Program-made: the position numbers and the translations under genes
The notes under the pieces: generated by a model
What the model was told of the DNA's origin: nothing
Seen by the model: the letters and a program-made list of their open reading frames with translations, nothing else
The model's database searches: none
Assembly (NCBI GenBank): GCA_020881915.1
Contig: JAJFPB010000007.1
Coordinates: 620,001 to 684,000, forward strand
Reading direction: 5' to 3'
Source: Paramyrothecium sp. XJ0827
Taxonomy: Eukaryota; Ascomycota; Sordariomycetes; Hypocreales; Stachybotryaceae
DNA: 64,000 nt
Part shown: piece by piece, positions 45,026 to 57,279 of the stretch
Layout of the letters: each line of letters opens with the position of its first letter
How positions within the stretch are numbered: position 1 is the first letter of the stretch

Positions 45026-46502
45026 TTACATAACCCACTGCGTAATCACCTTCAAACTGGCTACCACGGTAAGCGAGATAAGAGGGGAAAGGCAGTATGA
45101 TAGCTGATGCTTGGTTAGCACTGTTTCAAAGCTAGTGTCTTACAGCAACAAAAATGACTTACTGTGAGGAACTTGGCAATTGCCATCTTCTCCTCATCAC
45201 CAGCACCGCCGACGTCGGCTAGGGCTTCGAGCTTCATGGCTGAGGGGCCGGTGGGCATCAGCATCATGGTGAACCAGAGCACGGGGTCGTCTCCCAGGAC
45301 GTTTGTCTTTGTTGCGAATGCCCAAATAATGGCAATGCTCACGCTATCACTCGGTGAGTACTTGTACAGGTATCATGGGGAATGATCGAGGTCTTACATT
45401 GGCCAGAGGATGAGGCGAACAAACAGCGTGAAGGTGACGGCCAACGGCGGCAGCTTGCCCGACGCCTCGCCTTGTCGCATCGCTCGCAAGCTCACGGCAA
45501 GCTTGACGCCGACCACGATCACCTGCAGGGCGACGAACAGCTCTCCAATGTTCTTCAAGCTGGTGGTCAACCATGCTTTGAAGAAACCGCCATTGGTCGC
45601 GTCGTTGAAGAAGATGCGATGCAGGGGCGGCGTGATGCCGAGGAAAATGCCAATGAGGGCGCCGAAGAAGGGCGGGCTCAAAAACCTGAATGTGCGGGCT
45701 ACGACGGTCTGCAGCCATGACGGGAATGTGTCCCAAACCTTGGTGAGGGCCTTGTAGGTCGTGTTGACGGCCTTCTTCTTGTTGCGGTTGACGCGGGTGG
45801 GGAGAAGCGAGGTCACCTCGTCGGGGTCATCTTCGTTGTTGTAGTCTCCGTTCTCAGAGGCTTCCTCTTCGCTCGATCGGTCGCGCAGGTGCTGGTCCAG
45901 CTCGTCGGCGGGATCTTCTTCGTAGGCGCCGAGCATCTCGCCGCCCAGGCCGAACGTCATGGTGTTTCCTATGATGGACGCCACGAGAAAGTACGACCTG
46001 GCCCGTTGGACAATCGTCTCGGCATCGTCGCCTTCTTTCCAGGCCAGCTGGCTAAGCACGCCGGTCGAGCCGAGGGATTGGATGAGCAACAGCGGCATCG
46101 ACGTCGTGTTGTTGAAGGTCACAGCCGGCGTAACCCACTTCGGGAGTTTGAGGACGCGGGTTCCGAGGGCGCCGATGCCCCACGAGCCAATGTTGTAGAA
46201 GAGAGCCCAGGCTGCGTGAATATGTTAGCTTGTTATCTCTGCAGGCAGGTAGTATTTGTCGCGTGATGCTTACCCAAAACCGGTAGATATCTCGTGACAT
46301 TGTCCGCCTTCAATTCCGTGCCCAGGTTGACGATCAGGAGCGCCGGGAGAAGCATGTTGACGCATAGCTTTGAGATCTTCTTGGCGGCTCGCTCATCCAG
46401 AAACTCCGTCTGCGCGGCGATGACGCCGTAGAAGATGGTGAGGAGCACCGAGAGCGAGGCCTGGATGGCTCCCGCAAAGGAAGCGAAAACTTCTCCTGCC
46501 AT
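45026..46502 (-). CDS. Auxin efflux carrier (AEC) family membrane transporter
   Basis: Exons 46274-46502, 45398-46211, 45163-45349 and 45026-45103 give 435 aa, all in phase. The last small exon supplies the final helix (LSYCLSPLISLTVVASLK). Five N-terminal helices (ASLSVLLTIFYGVIAAQ..., KLCVNMLLPALLIVNLG) and about four or five C-terminal helices (FFGALIGIFLGITPPL, LWFTMMLMPTGPSA) flank an acidic cytosolic loop (residues about 195-240). This is the fold of PIN-like/AEC carriers, found in the plasma or ER membrane of fungi. The family moves organic anions, but the substrate here is unknown. The third splice acceptor (ccgag at 45350) is a little weak. Confidence 0.88.
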
Positions 46503-47947
46503 GGTAGTTACTTGGCGACGACGCTGTGCGATTGTGAGCAGTTGTCGCTGTGTCTTGATGTAAGGAGGATGCGGTTCTCTTCAGCCTCAGCAACAGACCA
46601 TCGAGGGATGATTGAAGCAGTTTTATTCAGGAGCTAGGCGCCTGTCGCCGTCAGCCGAGAAACCTAGCCCTAGCCGATGCCGTCATCGGCGACCGTTGGG
46701 GCCGCATCGTGGCTAACCATCGGAGACTCAGCTCCGCCGATTGATTGGTGGCAGGACTGCTAAGCAGGAACTCAGCGCGTTTTTCCCTGTTCCCGCAGCC
46801 GCAGTCACTGAAGCTTAAACCAAACAAGCTTGCTGAATTCGCTGGGATCCATTAGTTTCCGTGTGCTTTGATTTCACGCACAGTCGCACACGTGTCGGGG
46901 CCATGACCAGGAAACGCGCGATGACGTCTCTGTGTCGGCTTGGCGCCAATCAGCGCGGGCTTTGCTCAGGGGCAAGCGTCCTCATCCAAGGCCCAGATCC
47001 TGGTCTGACGCACTTCTAATTTCATTCTCGATTGGCAACTTGGGCTACTCCACAGGGTCGATTGCTCCACCCTTCCATAGGCACACAGTCCGTTAAGCTT
47101 AATTCCTAACCATATTGATGCCAAGAATGTTAGTAGAGACATTCCGTAAAACCATTCTCAGGAGACTCTCAAGATTTTGAATATATTGCTTAGATTTTTT
47201 ATAATAAAAAAAATTCCGTGAAAACCCTTGCAATACTCTTAGAAGTGTCAAGAGGTGGCATTGACGGCATCATTCTCCGTCACCGATTCCTCCTTTTAAA
47301 TTGCGGAAACGGAGGTTGTTTCACGAGCGCTGGACTTTCAGCCCCAGAACGATTGATCAGTAACTAACAGAGATTTATCTGGCGATTCCAAGCGGCCCCC
47401 GTAACCGAACTTTCGGGGCTAGAAACTCATTCCCACGTGCTGCAAGTCTCAAAAACATGCAGGAACGTCGATCGGCATAACCTCTAGGGTAGGCGCCGTT
47501 TCTGGAGGATGACTCGAGCCTCAGATCTTACCTTGCGCCCACTATTCTTTGTTCATGGTACATTTTTGCAATCATAAGAGAAGCAACGACAGTGAAACTC
47601 CCTATTTTCTATCTGTATGATGCATAGGACACATCTTGAGGCTCTGGGTCCGCGCATTTTAAGGGGGCCGACAGGTCGTGGTCTGTGGGGAAACTGAGCA
47701 TTTCCGTTCAAATTTTGCGTCACTAGTATCGAGCGACGTGCAAGGACCTGCCCCAAAGTGCGCCGGAAGTTGGCTCTCGAAATGCTACAGACATGATATG
47801 AAGTCTAGCCCAGCTCTCTTCACCTCGCAGATTTCGTAATGCATCTTGCAATGTACAAAAGATGATAAAGCCCTTTCAGCACACATGAAATAACACATAT
47901 TTAGAGAAGGGAAAACCTTGAGGAACAAAATGATACAATGGAACCAA
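46503..47947. other. Intergenic region upstream of the AEC transporter
   Basis: This holds the transporter promoter, including a CCAAT box at 46946-46950 next to a tgacgtc element near 46922, and the 3' flank of the hydrolase gene. The 47190-47220 part is an A/T run. No gene is recognised. Confidence 0.4.
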
Positions 47948-50044
47948 TCATTCTACAAAGACTCTCACGCGATCCAAGTTGTATGCCAAAGCAGCCTCAG
48001 CGTCGGTACGTCCCTCCCTGTGGGATGCAGCTCGGACGCCGGCAAAGTACTCCCCAGGTTCGGTGAACGTGTGTGAGAACTGCAAAAACACCGCGTCCGC
48101 AACATCAATGTCTATTTTGGTAAATGATCCAGTGCCAGCAGGGTCCCATTCCAGAGAGACGACCTGACCAGCGCCACTGGGCACCTGCACAGTGATGCTG
48201 AGCTCAACATTGTCACCGGCACGGACTTGGACCCGCTTCGACCCATTCACTGTTAGATTGACGACTGGCTGGATTCCTTGACGCTTTGAAGCACATTTGG
48301 GCACTTCCACCTGCCCGGCTTTGACCGTGTAATTCGTTGGTGGAGGTGGATTGATGCCTCTCTCGACCCAGGCGCTGAGGTCTCGCAGGTGCTGCTCATA
48401 CATGCCGATGAATTCCACAATACGGCTCGTCTGAGGGGCTCGGAGTCGGGCCATCGCATGGTCTCCGTTGTCACCGTAGTACAGCCGGAAGTGGTCGTCG
48501 AGGCTGCCCTTTGCTTGCAGAACCTGGTTCTTGTACCAGTCCGCGTGCCACGGGAGCGCATCAAAGTCCAATAGCGTGTTCATGAGAATCATCTTCATGG
48601 TAATATTACCTGTGTGCGTTGCACCGCCTGCCGTGGATTGGGCAATCAGCGGCCCCTGCACGACGTTGCGCTGTGGATAAAGCGGATTTCCGGCCTCGTC
48701 CCGCAGGTAGTCCAGTCCGTAGAAGCCGCTTTCTACGGGGGGGACCTGGTGACGGTGGAAAGTGTGCGTGGAAAGATACCATCGGTTGTCCACTTGGATC
48801 TTGGCTCCCGGAATGAGAGATCTCAGAGTTGTGCGGTCGGCGCCAGCCAGGATGTGGACAGTACGCGTTTCGACATCCAAGTGTCCGTCGAAGTAGCGAG
48901 TGGCGTTGTTGATCTTTAAGGAGAAGCCAAAACCAACGACGCCTGCCGCCCGCTCGGGAACCGTCTCGAGAACAAACTCGGTTGTCACGTTATCACTCCC
49001 CACGGCCGCGCTTTCAACCGTGCTGTCAAATTGCACAAGAGCAGTGAGGAACCGCTCGCCCAGCTCAGTTTGTTCTGCTCCCGCATACCCTTCCTTGCTC
49101 CAGAAGTCATCAACATAGGTCGGATCGATTCCGCGAATCATTGGAACTGTGATGTCCTTCAGTGTCTGGAAAAGCTGCGTGCGATTCTCGGCAATGGAAC
49201 TCCAATCCTCCCAGCCCCCCAAAGGGACGCCCAGTGCCATCGTCTCCTTCAAAATAGACTGCTCGAGTTTGGGGAGGACAGAATAAGGGCCCCCACTGCT
49301 ACCCGGGCGGACAGAGTCTATTAATTGATCTTTATGGTTCGCCAAGACAAGGGCGCCGAGCGCTCGAATCCCCCAATTGTAGGGTATGGAAATGGGCGTT
49401 GCTTGGATGAGGGCAACACAGCCGTCCCAGACGCCAAAGGTCTGCTCCGCAGCGCCAATAGCCTTCAAGGATCCGCCGCTTCCGCCGTAGATGTAGCCGT
49501 AAATATGGCTGGACGAATTGCCGTAGTACTCGCGTGCAACCGACCGAGAAAGCTTTGCAAGGGCGGCGTCGGCGCGGTATCCTGTCGACCCGGAAGCCTG
49601 GATGGTGTAGCCACCGCTGTCGACACCAAACACAATTGCATAGTCCTCTGCGATGGAGGTTTGGGACGGGTAGAGAAGTTGGAAGAACCTTCCCTCCCAC
49701 TGCTCCTTTGGAGCGAGATAGATGTTAAAGTCGACCCTCGTGCCATTGAAGTGACCAGAGATCCTTCGGTGAGGAACGGGACTCGTCTCATCCGTCGTGC
49801 TGTCAAACATGGGCGACGAGTATTCTAGATCGATGCAGTCTGCGGTAATAACCACAGGACCGCCTGGTTCCTGTGCGGCACACTCAACTGCGCGTCTCGG
49901 AATAGCAGAGGTTGAGGCGCCCAAGGCAAAGACGCAAGCCGCCCATGCGGCCCAAGTTCTGCAATATCACTAAGTCAGCGGCTACATCGAGAGCAAAGGA
50001 ATAACGGAGTGAACCCACAATTTGCTCATCGTCGGGAACTTCAT
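47948..50044 (-). CDS. Secreted alpha/beta-hydrolase-like protein
   Basis: Exons 50019-50044 and 47948-49958 give 678 aa. The 60 bp intron is accepted because it joins MKFPTMSKL to TWAAWAACVFALGAS, making a good signal peptide. Residues about 40-480 look like an alpha/beta hydrolase: FFQLLYPSQ, a nucleophile elbow YGGSGGS (Gly-x-Ser-x-Gly) near residue 165, and a late Asp/His region (NGDHAMARL). The C-terminal 120 residues form a beta-sandwich (PVVNLTVNGSKRVQVRAGD...) like a PKD-type module. The overall look recalls tannase/feruloyl-esterase-like secreted proteins, but I cannot place it firmly. Several N-glycosylation sites are present. Confidence 0.78.
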
Positions 50045-50594
50045 TTTGTCCTTCAAGCTCAAAACCACTAAGCTTGAGAGATGGGAGAAGACGGAAGAGA
50101 TGTTGAACAGCATGTTTGTGCTTTTTATTAGATGAACCTAGTTGAGCTTTGTGATTAACCTCCATTTCTAGGCACTGTTGATTGCCACGCCTCAAACCGC
50201 AAGAGGGAACACTCCGTCTTGCCAAGCGCTCAACTTGATCTAGAGATATTGCGATGCCGTATCATCGACCTTGGCCGACCTTGGCCTTAAGCGCCAGCAA
50301 CCACATCAGCTGTCATCCCAGCTCCGCCCATTTGTCAAGCACCGGTGGGCACGGACTGTACGCCGTACTAAACTAGGCGTACGAAAAATTGCCTTTTTCG
50401 GATGCGATGCGTAAAATTGGCGATTGGATGCTGCTTGGCCCGGCCGGCTCCACCTCCATTTTCGGCATTGAATGAGATGGTCGGCACTGACTCGCAGGGG
50501 TTGAGTTCCTCCTCACATAAAGACAGCTCTGCCTTCGTTTCCCATTTTTCGGTTTCAAAACTGTAAGACAAAAAAAAGAAAGTCAGAGGCAAGA
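50045..50594. promoter_or_regulatory. Divergent promoter region
   Basis: About 550 bp separate the start codons of the hydrolase (minus) and the small membrane protein (plus). An A-rich tract lies just upstream of 50595. No specific regulatory motif is identified. Confidence 0.35.
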
Positions 50595-51059
50595 ATGGAA
50601 AGAAATTACTGGGCATTGGGTGGCCTTTTCGGCGTCCCCGTACGTGCTACGATCCGGATCCTCCAGTTCGTTCTCGCCATTGTCACCATCGGTATCCTCG
50701 GTGCCGACTTCTCCTCGGTGGCAACAAAAACAAATCACATTTACGGCTTCTTCGCCGCCGTCGTCTCGATACTCATCGACGTATATCACTGCCTTGCGAC
50801 CGTCAGGCACGGCGGCTGGTACGCTTTGGATTTCTCCGTGTCCATCCTCTGGGCAGCTCTCGCTGGCGCGGTCGGATCGGCAGCATCAGACGATCCTTTT
50901 GTCTCCGGCGAACACAAACAAAGCCTTGCTGCAATAGTCGCCATTGGAATCATCAGTATGGCGCTGTGGCTCGCAAGCTGTGTACTGGGATGTGCGTGGT
51001 GTTGGAACGCAAGGAAGTCGAAAAAGGACGGGTCGGTCCAGCTCACGGAAACTAGCTAG
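50595..51059 (+). CDS. Small four-helix membrane protein (MARVEL-like)
   Basis: An intronless 154-aa frame with four hydrophobic segments at about residues 20-37, 48-68, 78-98 and 110-135 (IRILQFVLAIVTIGILGADF; YGFFAAVVSILIDVYHCLA; LDFSVSILWAALAGAVGSAA; AAIVAIGIISMALWLASCVLGCAW). The short ends and the pattern of helices resemble fungal MARVEL-domain proteins, which sit in the plasma membrane or in vesicles. The C-terminal tail is short and Lys/Ser-rich. The family match is by shape only. Confidence 0.75.
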   Translation: MERNYWALGGLFGVPVRATIRILQFVLAIVTIGILGADFSSVATKTNHIYGFFAAVVSILIDVYHCLATVRHGGWYALDFSVSILWAALAGAVGSAASDDPFVSGEHKQSLAAIVAIGIISMALWLASCVLGCAWCWNARKSKKDGSVQLTETS

Positions 51060-51267
51060 AGTCAAAGAAGCGCAGATCTTGCATAATGTAGATAGTAATT
51101 CACGTACAAGGAAAAACGAACAATTCCACCAAACGTTGAGCTCCTATTAATTCTCCGTGCCGATTTATCCATATGCCCTGCCAGATGCCATCTTGTCACG
51201 TGTCTGTTCCTATGTCTAACGAGAAACAAGACTGCTCTTTTCCTCCTTCATCTCCATCTCTCAAAAC

Positions 51268-53960
51268 ATGAAAGCCTCAGACAGTAAGGTGGGTCCCAGT
51301 CAGGCTCCGAACGCCCACGATGGCCGTGCTGAGCCGGGACCGTCAGTCGGTAGGTCAATCTCTCAAAGACTGCTTGCATGGTGAGACTGACAGATCGAAG
51401 GACTTTCTCGCGAAAAGAGCCTCTCGAATCAATCGACGCGGAGCGCAACAGATCATGCGATCCCTCCTGCCTACAGCCCCCCAGTCGACGCGATAGTTCT
51501 TAACATTGTGGTTCAAGTCATCGGCTCGCGAGGAGACGTGCAGCCTTTCATCGCCCTTGGCAGAGCGCTCCTGGCAAAGGGCCATCGCATCAGGGTCGCG
51601 ACCCATTCGCACTTCCGCGACTTCGTCTTGTCGCATGGCCTCGAGTTCTTCGACATCGGCGGCGACCCGGCCGAATTGATGGCTTTCATGGTCGAGAGTC
51701 CCTCCCTGATACCGAGCCTGAAGCAAATTCGCCAGGGCGCCATTGAACGCAAGCGAGCCATGTACAGACAGATGCTGGACGGCTTTTGGCGATCTTGTAT
51801 CGAGGCCGATGATCGGACGTTTGTGCCCTTTGTCGCTGATGCCATCATCGCCAACCCGCCGAGCTTTGCACACGTCCATTGCGCCCAGGCGCTTGGTATT
51901 CCCGTCCACCTGATGTTCACCATGCCCTGGTCGAGCACCAAACACTTCCCCCACCCCCTCGCTAATGTTGATGCCATCAAGTCGGACTCGAAGACAATCA
52001 ACCACTCATCTTATGCAGCCGTGGAGATGCTGACATGGCAAGGGTGAGATCGCCTCCAAGCTGCTCGTAAGTGCTCGCTTGCTGATGTTCTGCTCCAGCC
52101 TGGGCGACTTGGTCAACGACTGGAGAATCTCGACACTCAATCTGGAGCGTATTCCTGGTACTGAAGGCCACCGCCTGCTTGAGGGACTGAAGGTCCCAAT
52201 GACGTATTGCTGGTCACCCTCGCTCGTCCCAAAGCCAACAGACTGGGGCTCGCACATTGGTATTCCCCTACCTTGCCGAAAACCTTGACCGTGACTGAAG
52301 TTTTATGAAACAGATATTTGTGGATTCTTTTTCCGCGAGGTGCCCTCGTATCAGCCACCCCCAGAGCTAGTGGCTTTCCTCGAGAACGGCTCGAAACCGA
52401 TCTACATTGGGTTTGGTAGCATTGTCGTCAAGGGAAGCGATGGCCTCCTAGCCACGGTGCTCAGTGCCATTCGCAAAGCGGGCGTGAGGGCCATCATCTC
52501 AAGTGGATGGAGCAAGATGCTAGGGGCGAACATGGAAGACGTCTACTACATTGGCGATTGTCCCCATGAATGGCTTTTCCAACAAGTCGCAGCCGTTGTC
52601 CACCACGGCGGCGCAGGCACAACTGCTTGTGGCTTACGGTTTGGCAAGCCGACCGTTGTGATTCCATTCTTTGGCGAGTAAGTAGACCATACCCGACCCT
52701 GTAATGGCTGTGTGGTACAGCCTGCTAACATCTAACTAGCCAGCCTTTCTGGGGCACGGTGATCGCTCAAGCTGGTGCTGGTCCGCCGCCCATCTCCTAT
52801 CGAACTCTAACTTCGGAAGGATTGGCTCAAGCTATTCGGTACTGTTTGACCCCCGAGGCCACACAAGCAGCCGAGTCAATCAGCCGCTCCATGGCTCTCG
52901 AGGACGGTGTCGCGGCCGCTGTCGATGCTTTCCATTCACACCTACCACGCGCCCGCATGGCGTGCGACTTCCTCCCAAATCAACCGGCGGCGCTGGTCCT
53001 AGCAAAAGACAAACGGGAAGTCAAGATGTGCAAGCCAATAGCGTCGCTGCTATTGAAGCATCACAAGATCACGAGGAAACAGCTTGAAGCGTACGAGCAT
53101 GACTGCCCATCACATTGGATGCTCCAACTGACCAAGTTGATAGATACCGCACCAAGCCATTCACAATTGAGAACACGCGATGGGACCCCGTCACTGCCTT
53201 CTCATCTGCATCACTATCAACAGTATTCAGGTTGGTCGGCAATACTGCCGACATTATTGTTCAGCCGTTCCAAGCAAATAGCCGAGAAAGTCATGAGCGA
53301 GCGACAGGCCACAAGCCTCAACAAGGTGAAGCACCAGCCTTTGCCATGCTGCCATTACAAGGCGTGCCTGGGTCCAAGGAGCTTGCGGACCAACTGGACA
53401 AGGCATCCGAGCGGCGGGGCGACTCACCAGACAGACGCGTAGCCACATCGAAAGGCTTGGCACCCGTAGGCCGACTGGTGGGTAACGCAGCAAAGGGAGT
53501 CTTGGTAGATGTCCCCCTTGCTGTCACCGAGGGCCTCCGGGCAGTGCCTCAACTATACGGAGCCCCCACCGAAAACCATGGGACGGTAGAGAACTTCCGC
53601 AGCGGTGTCTCTGTTGCCGGAAAAACGTTCTGCGCAGACATGGCTGGTGGTGTCACAGACATATTTACTCACACATACGAGGGCAAGAAGGAGAAGGGGG
53701 CGTCCGGCGCCGCCAAGGGTTTGGGCAAAGGTGCGATAAGTTTCGTTACCAAGACCACCTCAGCAACGCTGGGGCTTGTAGCCTTCCCGGCGCAAGGACT
53801 GTATCGGAGCCTTTGGTCCTCAACACACAAGACGACCCGAGACGTGATCACGGAGTGCAAACTCATTGAGGGAGATTGGCTATTGGCTGCAGACACAAGA
53901 TGGCAACTTGATCCTGAGGCGATCGGCTATGATTTGGATGGTATGAGAGGCATCAGGTGA
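51268..53960 (+). pseudogene. Sterol-glucosyltransferase-like gene (GT1) with a one-base frameshift
   Basis: Exons 51268-51349, 51401-52043, 52099-52259, 52314-52677 and from 52740 are in phase. The N-terminal donor domain has VIGSRGDVQPFIALG. The sugar-donor signature follows (GDCPHEWLFQQVAAVVHHGG, then AGTTACG and PFFGDQPFWG). This is the family that glucosylates sterols or related lipids. At about 53115-53120 the frame fails. The original frame runs on to a stop at 53442 with unrelated sequence, while the frame one base back continues as a clear C-terminal domain (TDQVDRYRTKPFTIEN..., KGAISFVTKTTSATLGL) to a stop at 53960. Loss of one G next to the Trp codon explains it. As written, the product would be 650 aa with a scrambled end. 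Sequencing error is possible. The first intron (acceptor gaag at 51400) is a judgement call. Confidence 0.8.
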
Positions 53961-54892
53961 TGGCAGTCCAACGTCACTGTGCTTTGCCTTTCTCTGTACG
54001 CACTGCATTTGTTAGCGAAGATTTTCTTATTGTGAAGCAGCTATTTTTGACACGACTCGAGGCACCACAGGCCAATGTGCTTAATTGCCTACGGTAGCCC
54101 ACGCATTGCTAGCCGCGTATTCAATAGCACGCATCTTGGCTTCAAACTCTGAAGCTATTGCTATTTCTGTCCGCTCTAAGTGGCAGGACTGCTTCACTTA
54201 GTTGTGCCGTAACAGTGGAGTGTTGGCCGCCTAAGCGCAAGGTCCGAACCAATCAATGGTTTTTCGCATTGCAACCGAAAAGTGATGGAGACGCTAATTT
54301 AACACTCCCTCGACTGCGTGCTGAGCCCAGCCTCTTGCCGCCTTCCTCGTCATCATTCTCGTATTTATGCAGACTGGGATATCCACGTCATCATGTTCTA
54401 TGAGCTAGAGGCTGAAGACATTGCAAGTGTCTGGTGAACGCCTCGCGCCGTACACAGGGAAATCGCATGACCATTACGCGAGGTATCTATGCCATCTGTG
54501 TAGATCTTTCTCGCAACTTCCTTCACGCCGAACTCCTTCCTTCCCTCATACATCTATCTTATTTCCTTCATTTCTTTCTTTCTTCTCAGCGTACCTTTTT
54601 CCATTCCAATTGTTTCCCTACCAAGTCTTTGCCGCCGATTCTACTCACACCGGGGTTGCATCAACTTACATGAGAGAGAACGAGCCTATGTGCTGTAGAA
54701 AGGACTACTCTTTATGAACAATTATAATGACTTTTATCTATCCACAAACGACTTCTCTACTTCATTGGCTATGGAATCAGATTCAAGCAATATGCTGAAT
54801 CCGGGTGTTTAGAACATTTCGTGAGTTGAGAGAAAGAGGACGAGGTCTATTGGACCCCAAGCCGATCCTGACACCTTGCAGTATCACCAAGC
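53961..54892. other. Convergent intergenic region
   Basis: About 930 bp between the glycosyltransferase and MFS 3' ends. The 54520-54610 part is pyrimidine-rich. Short ORFs there reflect low complexity and are not genes. Confidence 0.4.
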
Positions 54893-56574
54893 TTAGGCAG
54901 GCCCCTCCTCCCTCTTGCGCCATCGGCCATAACGTTCGTGCCCAAACCTAACTGCAGCCAAGATAAGTGCAATAGCCAAGAGACCAGCATTCAAGCCGAA
55001 CGCTCTTCGATATCGAGGCTTGTCATCAGCCTGGAACAGCTGGGCCCCGTAAATGGCCGCAATATTTGCGCTCATGATGATCCTGCAGGGATTACTACAT
55101 GCTCAAAGAATGCTAGGAACAACTTACATGGCCATGGCTAGGGACCTTTCCTCTGAATCACGGCAAGCAAGAGACATCCAGGCAATATTCAGTGGATGAG
55201 GAAAGTTGGCGCACGTCTGGGTCCAGACAACACCAAAATAACGCACACCACGGTTGTTTAATTCAGTGAAGCCCCGGTTCAAGATGTAACCGCACATGTG
55301 CAGTGCAATACCAGCCATAACGGTTTCGCCTCGTCGGTTGCTGACTGGTCAGAATTCGAGCAAATGTTGCGGTATGTGGGGACTTACTACTTGTCTGACA
55401 CCCAGCTGAAAGCAAAGGAGACGGGCACTTGAAGGAAGAGACCAACAGATGCCAGAGCGTTGCTCGTCAGCGTAGCGAAACCAAAACTGCGAATTATGGT
55501 CGGGCCGTAAGTGTCGAAGCCGCGGAATGGGCCGTTGTTGAAGAAGGTGATGAAGACGTGAACCCAAAGGCGCCAGTTGGAGAGCTATGGCTGTTAGCGA
55601 AGTTATGCTGGCATTGGGCTCCAACTTACAGCCTTCTTGAAAGCACTTCGCCCAATGTGATGCCTTGTCCTCGTCTTGTTCGGATCATCAATTTTGACTC
55701 TGGTCTGTAAGATATGCAGCTCTCGTTCTGTGAAGAAGCTGTGTTGAGGCATAAACCAGCTTCGAGGGTTCTCGAAAGAGTCTGGCAAGCAGAAACCCAT
55801 GATGATACCACTGAGGATGGTGAAACCGCCCATAATCACGAATAGCCAAAACCACCCGGGGTAGCCGGCGACACCCTTCATATGAAGGATACCGTAAGCA
55901 ATCAGCTTAGCAGAGGCCTGTCCTAGCTGGTTACCGAAGAAGAAAATCATCACTCTCTTTGCCGTTTCAGCGCGGGTATACCAGGTCGATAAGGTCCATA
56001 AACCTCCAGGGATATAACCGGATTCGGTAACGCCGAGCAGAAATCGTGTAACAAGGAAGCTAGAATAGTCGCGTTGCCAGGCCTGGAAAGTACTGACAAG
56101 TCCAAAAAGGAAAAGTTGAAACGTAAGCCATTTCCCAGGTCCAACTTTATATAAGATCATGTTAGACGGAATCTCGAATAAAACAATTCCTAGAGAAAGG
56201 AGTTGCTGGCCAACGTTGAACTGAAATTGGCTTATGCCAACGTCTTCGAAAAAGGTGTCTGTTATAGCGTTGGCGATATTTCCGCGATCGAGTTCTACTC
56301 ATGTCAGCCACAATATAAACGCTGGATAAGAAGACTTACGAAGGCAGAAAAACCCTAGGATCAGCAAAGGCATGATAATTAAGTCCAGCCTGTACATGTC
56401 AATGCCCAGTTCACCACACACGAATTGGCTTGCTTACTTTCGTTTTGCCCTTCTTTCTTCCTCTGGAGACCAATCGGCCTGAAGGGCACCCGTCTTTGGG
56501 TCAATCTCATCATTGAGAACTCCCGGGTGTAGCTCGTGAGAAGGAGCAACATCAGCGCCCATCTTGGCATCCAT
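54893..56574 (-). CDS. MFS transporter, allantoate-permease (anion:cation symporter) type
   Basis: Six exons: 56438-56574, 56340-56389, 55630-56294, 55388-55584, 55128-55340 and 54893-55082, giving 483 aa in phase. Family marks include LDLIIMPLLILGFFCLQLDRGNIANA in the first helix region (split by an intron after FFCL), FNVGQQLLSLGIVLFEIPSN, RFLLGVTESGYIPGG, and PGWFWLFVIMGG closing the N-terminal half. The central loop is charged (residues about 215-260), followed by WRLWVHVFITFFNN and SDKYNRRGE. Members carry allantoate, vitamins or other organic acids with protons at the plasma membrane. It is divergent from the DUF3604 hydrolase with about 705 bp between starts, which suggests uptake of that enzyme's substrate, as inference only. 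Confidence 0.9.
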
Positions 56575-57279
56575 TTTGACGTGATTTGAGGAAATACAAT
56601 ACGACCCGACAGTCCGGATCAGCCCACGCTACCATAGCCGCTGTTTTGTAGCAGAGTCGTCGACCACTTTGGTGCAGATCTCCTCAGCAGGAATTCGAAA
56701 ACAAGAATGGGGCCGCGATGGGGTCAGTTGAGCACGCAATCGATATTGTAAAATATCAGCGCACCGTCGTTGCAGCAAGGCAGTCTGGGGCGACAGTCAT
56801 TCTTCATGACAGCGGAACCAGTTTCGGTGGAACAGTTCGAACTAAGTTAATCCTCGCGAATTTGCAGCTCGATTTCTGCGTAGGAGACCGGTGATAGGAC
56901 GCAGCCAAGACGCCGGCATTGATTCAGTGCCTGCGGTTGGACCTTGACTTGAATGCTCAGGCGTTCCATTGGTTCCATGACGAGATGTATTCCACCCTGA
57001 CCCAATCCTTATCAGAAATGTCGACTCAAGTCCCTCTGTTTCAGCCAATGCCGTGCTTTGGTGGTGCTTCATGTGGAAATAAGCCGCAATCACATCATTG
57101 AGCTAAGGGAGCTCGCCATGCAAGCCCCCAGTTTTAACCCGCTCTACCGGTTCGTCGCGTCGGATATCGTCCGAATGATAGACATCGACAAGAATGGTGT
57201 CTTTCTTTGACTTGCAAATGTTCTTCATCTTGCAGAAAATCCCAAAAATTCCGACACAAGGCCATATTTCACTCGAAAA
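56575..57279. promoter_or_regulatory. Divergent promoter between MFS carrier and DUF3604 hydrolase
   Basis: No gene is recognised in this 705 bp. It separates two divergent starts and is likely to hold regulatory sites for both. No specific operator is identified. Confidence 0.4.

Noticed and set aside
49325..49828. 167-codon plus-strand ORF
   Set aside because: It is the antisense shadow of the secreted hydrolase.
51355..52005. 216-codon minus-strand ORF
   Set aside because: It is antisense to the glycosyltransferase exon, with no protein-like features.
53115..53960. Separate gene beginning near 53115
   Set aside because: There is no promoter space or good ATG, and the sequence is the expected C-terminal domain of the upstream glycosyltransferase.
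54480..54720. Small ORFs in the pyrimidine-rich tract
   Set aside because: The composition is low complexity (Phe/Leu/Ser runs) and two frames are open at once, typical of a C/T-rich spacer.
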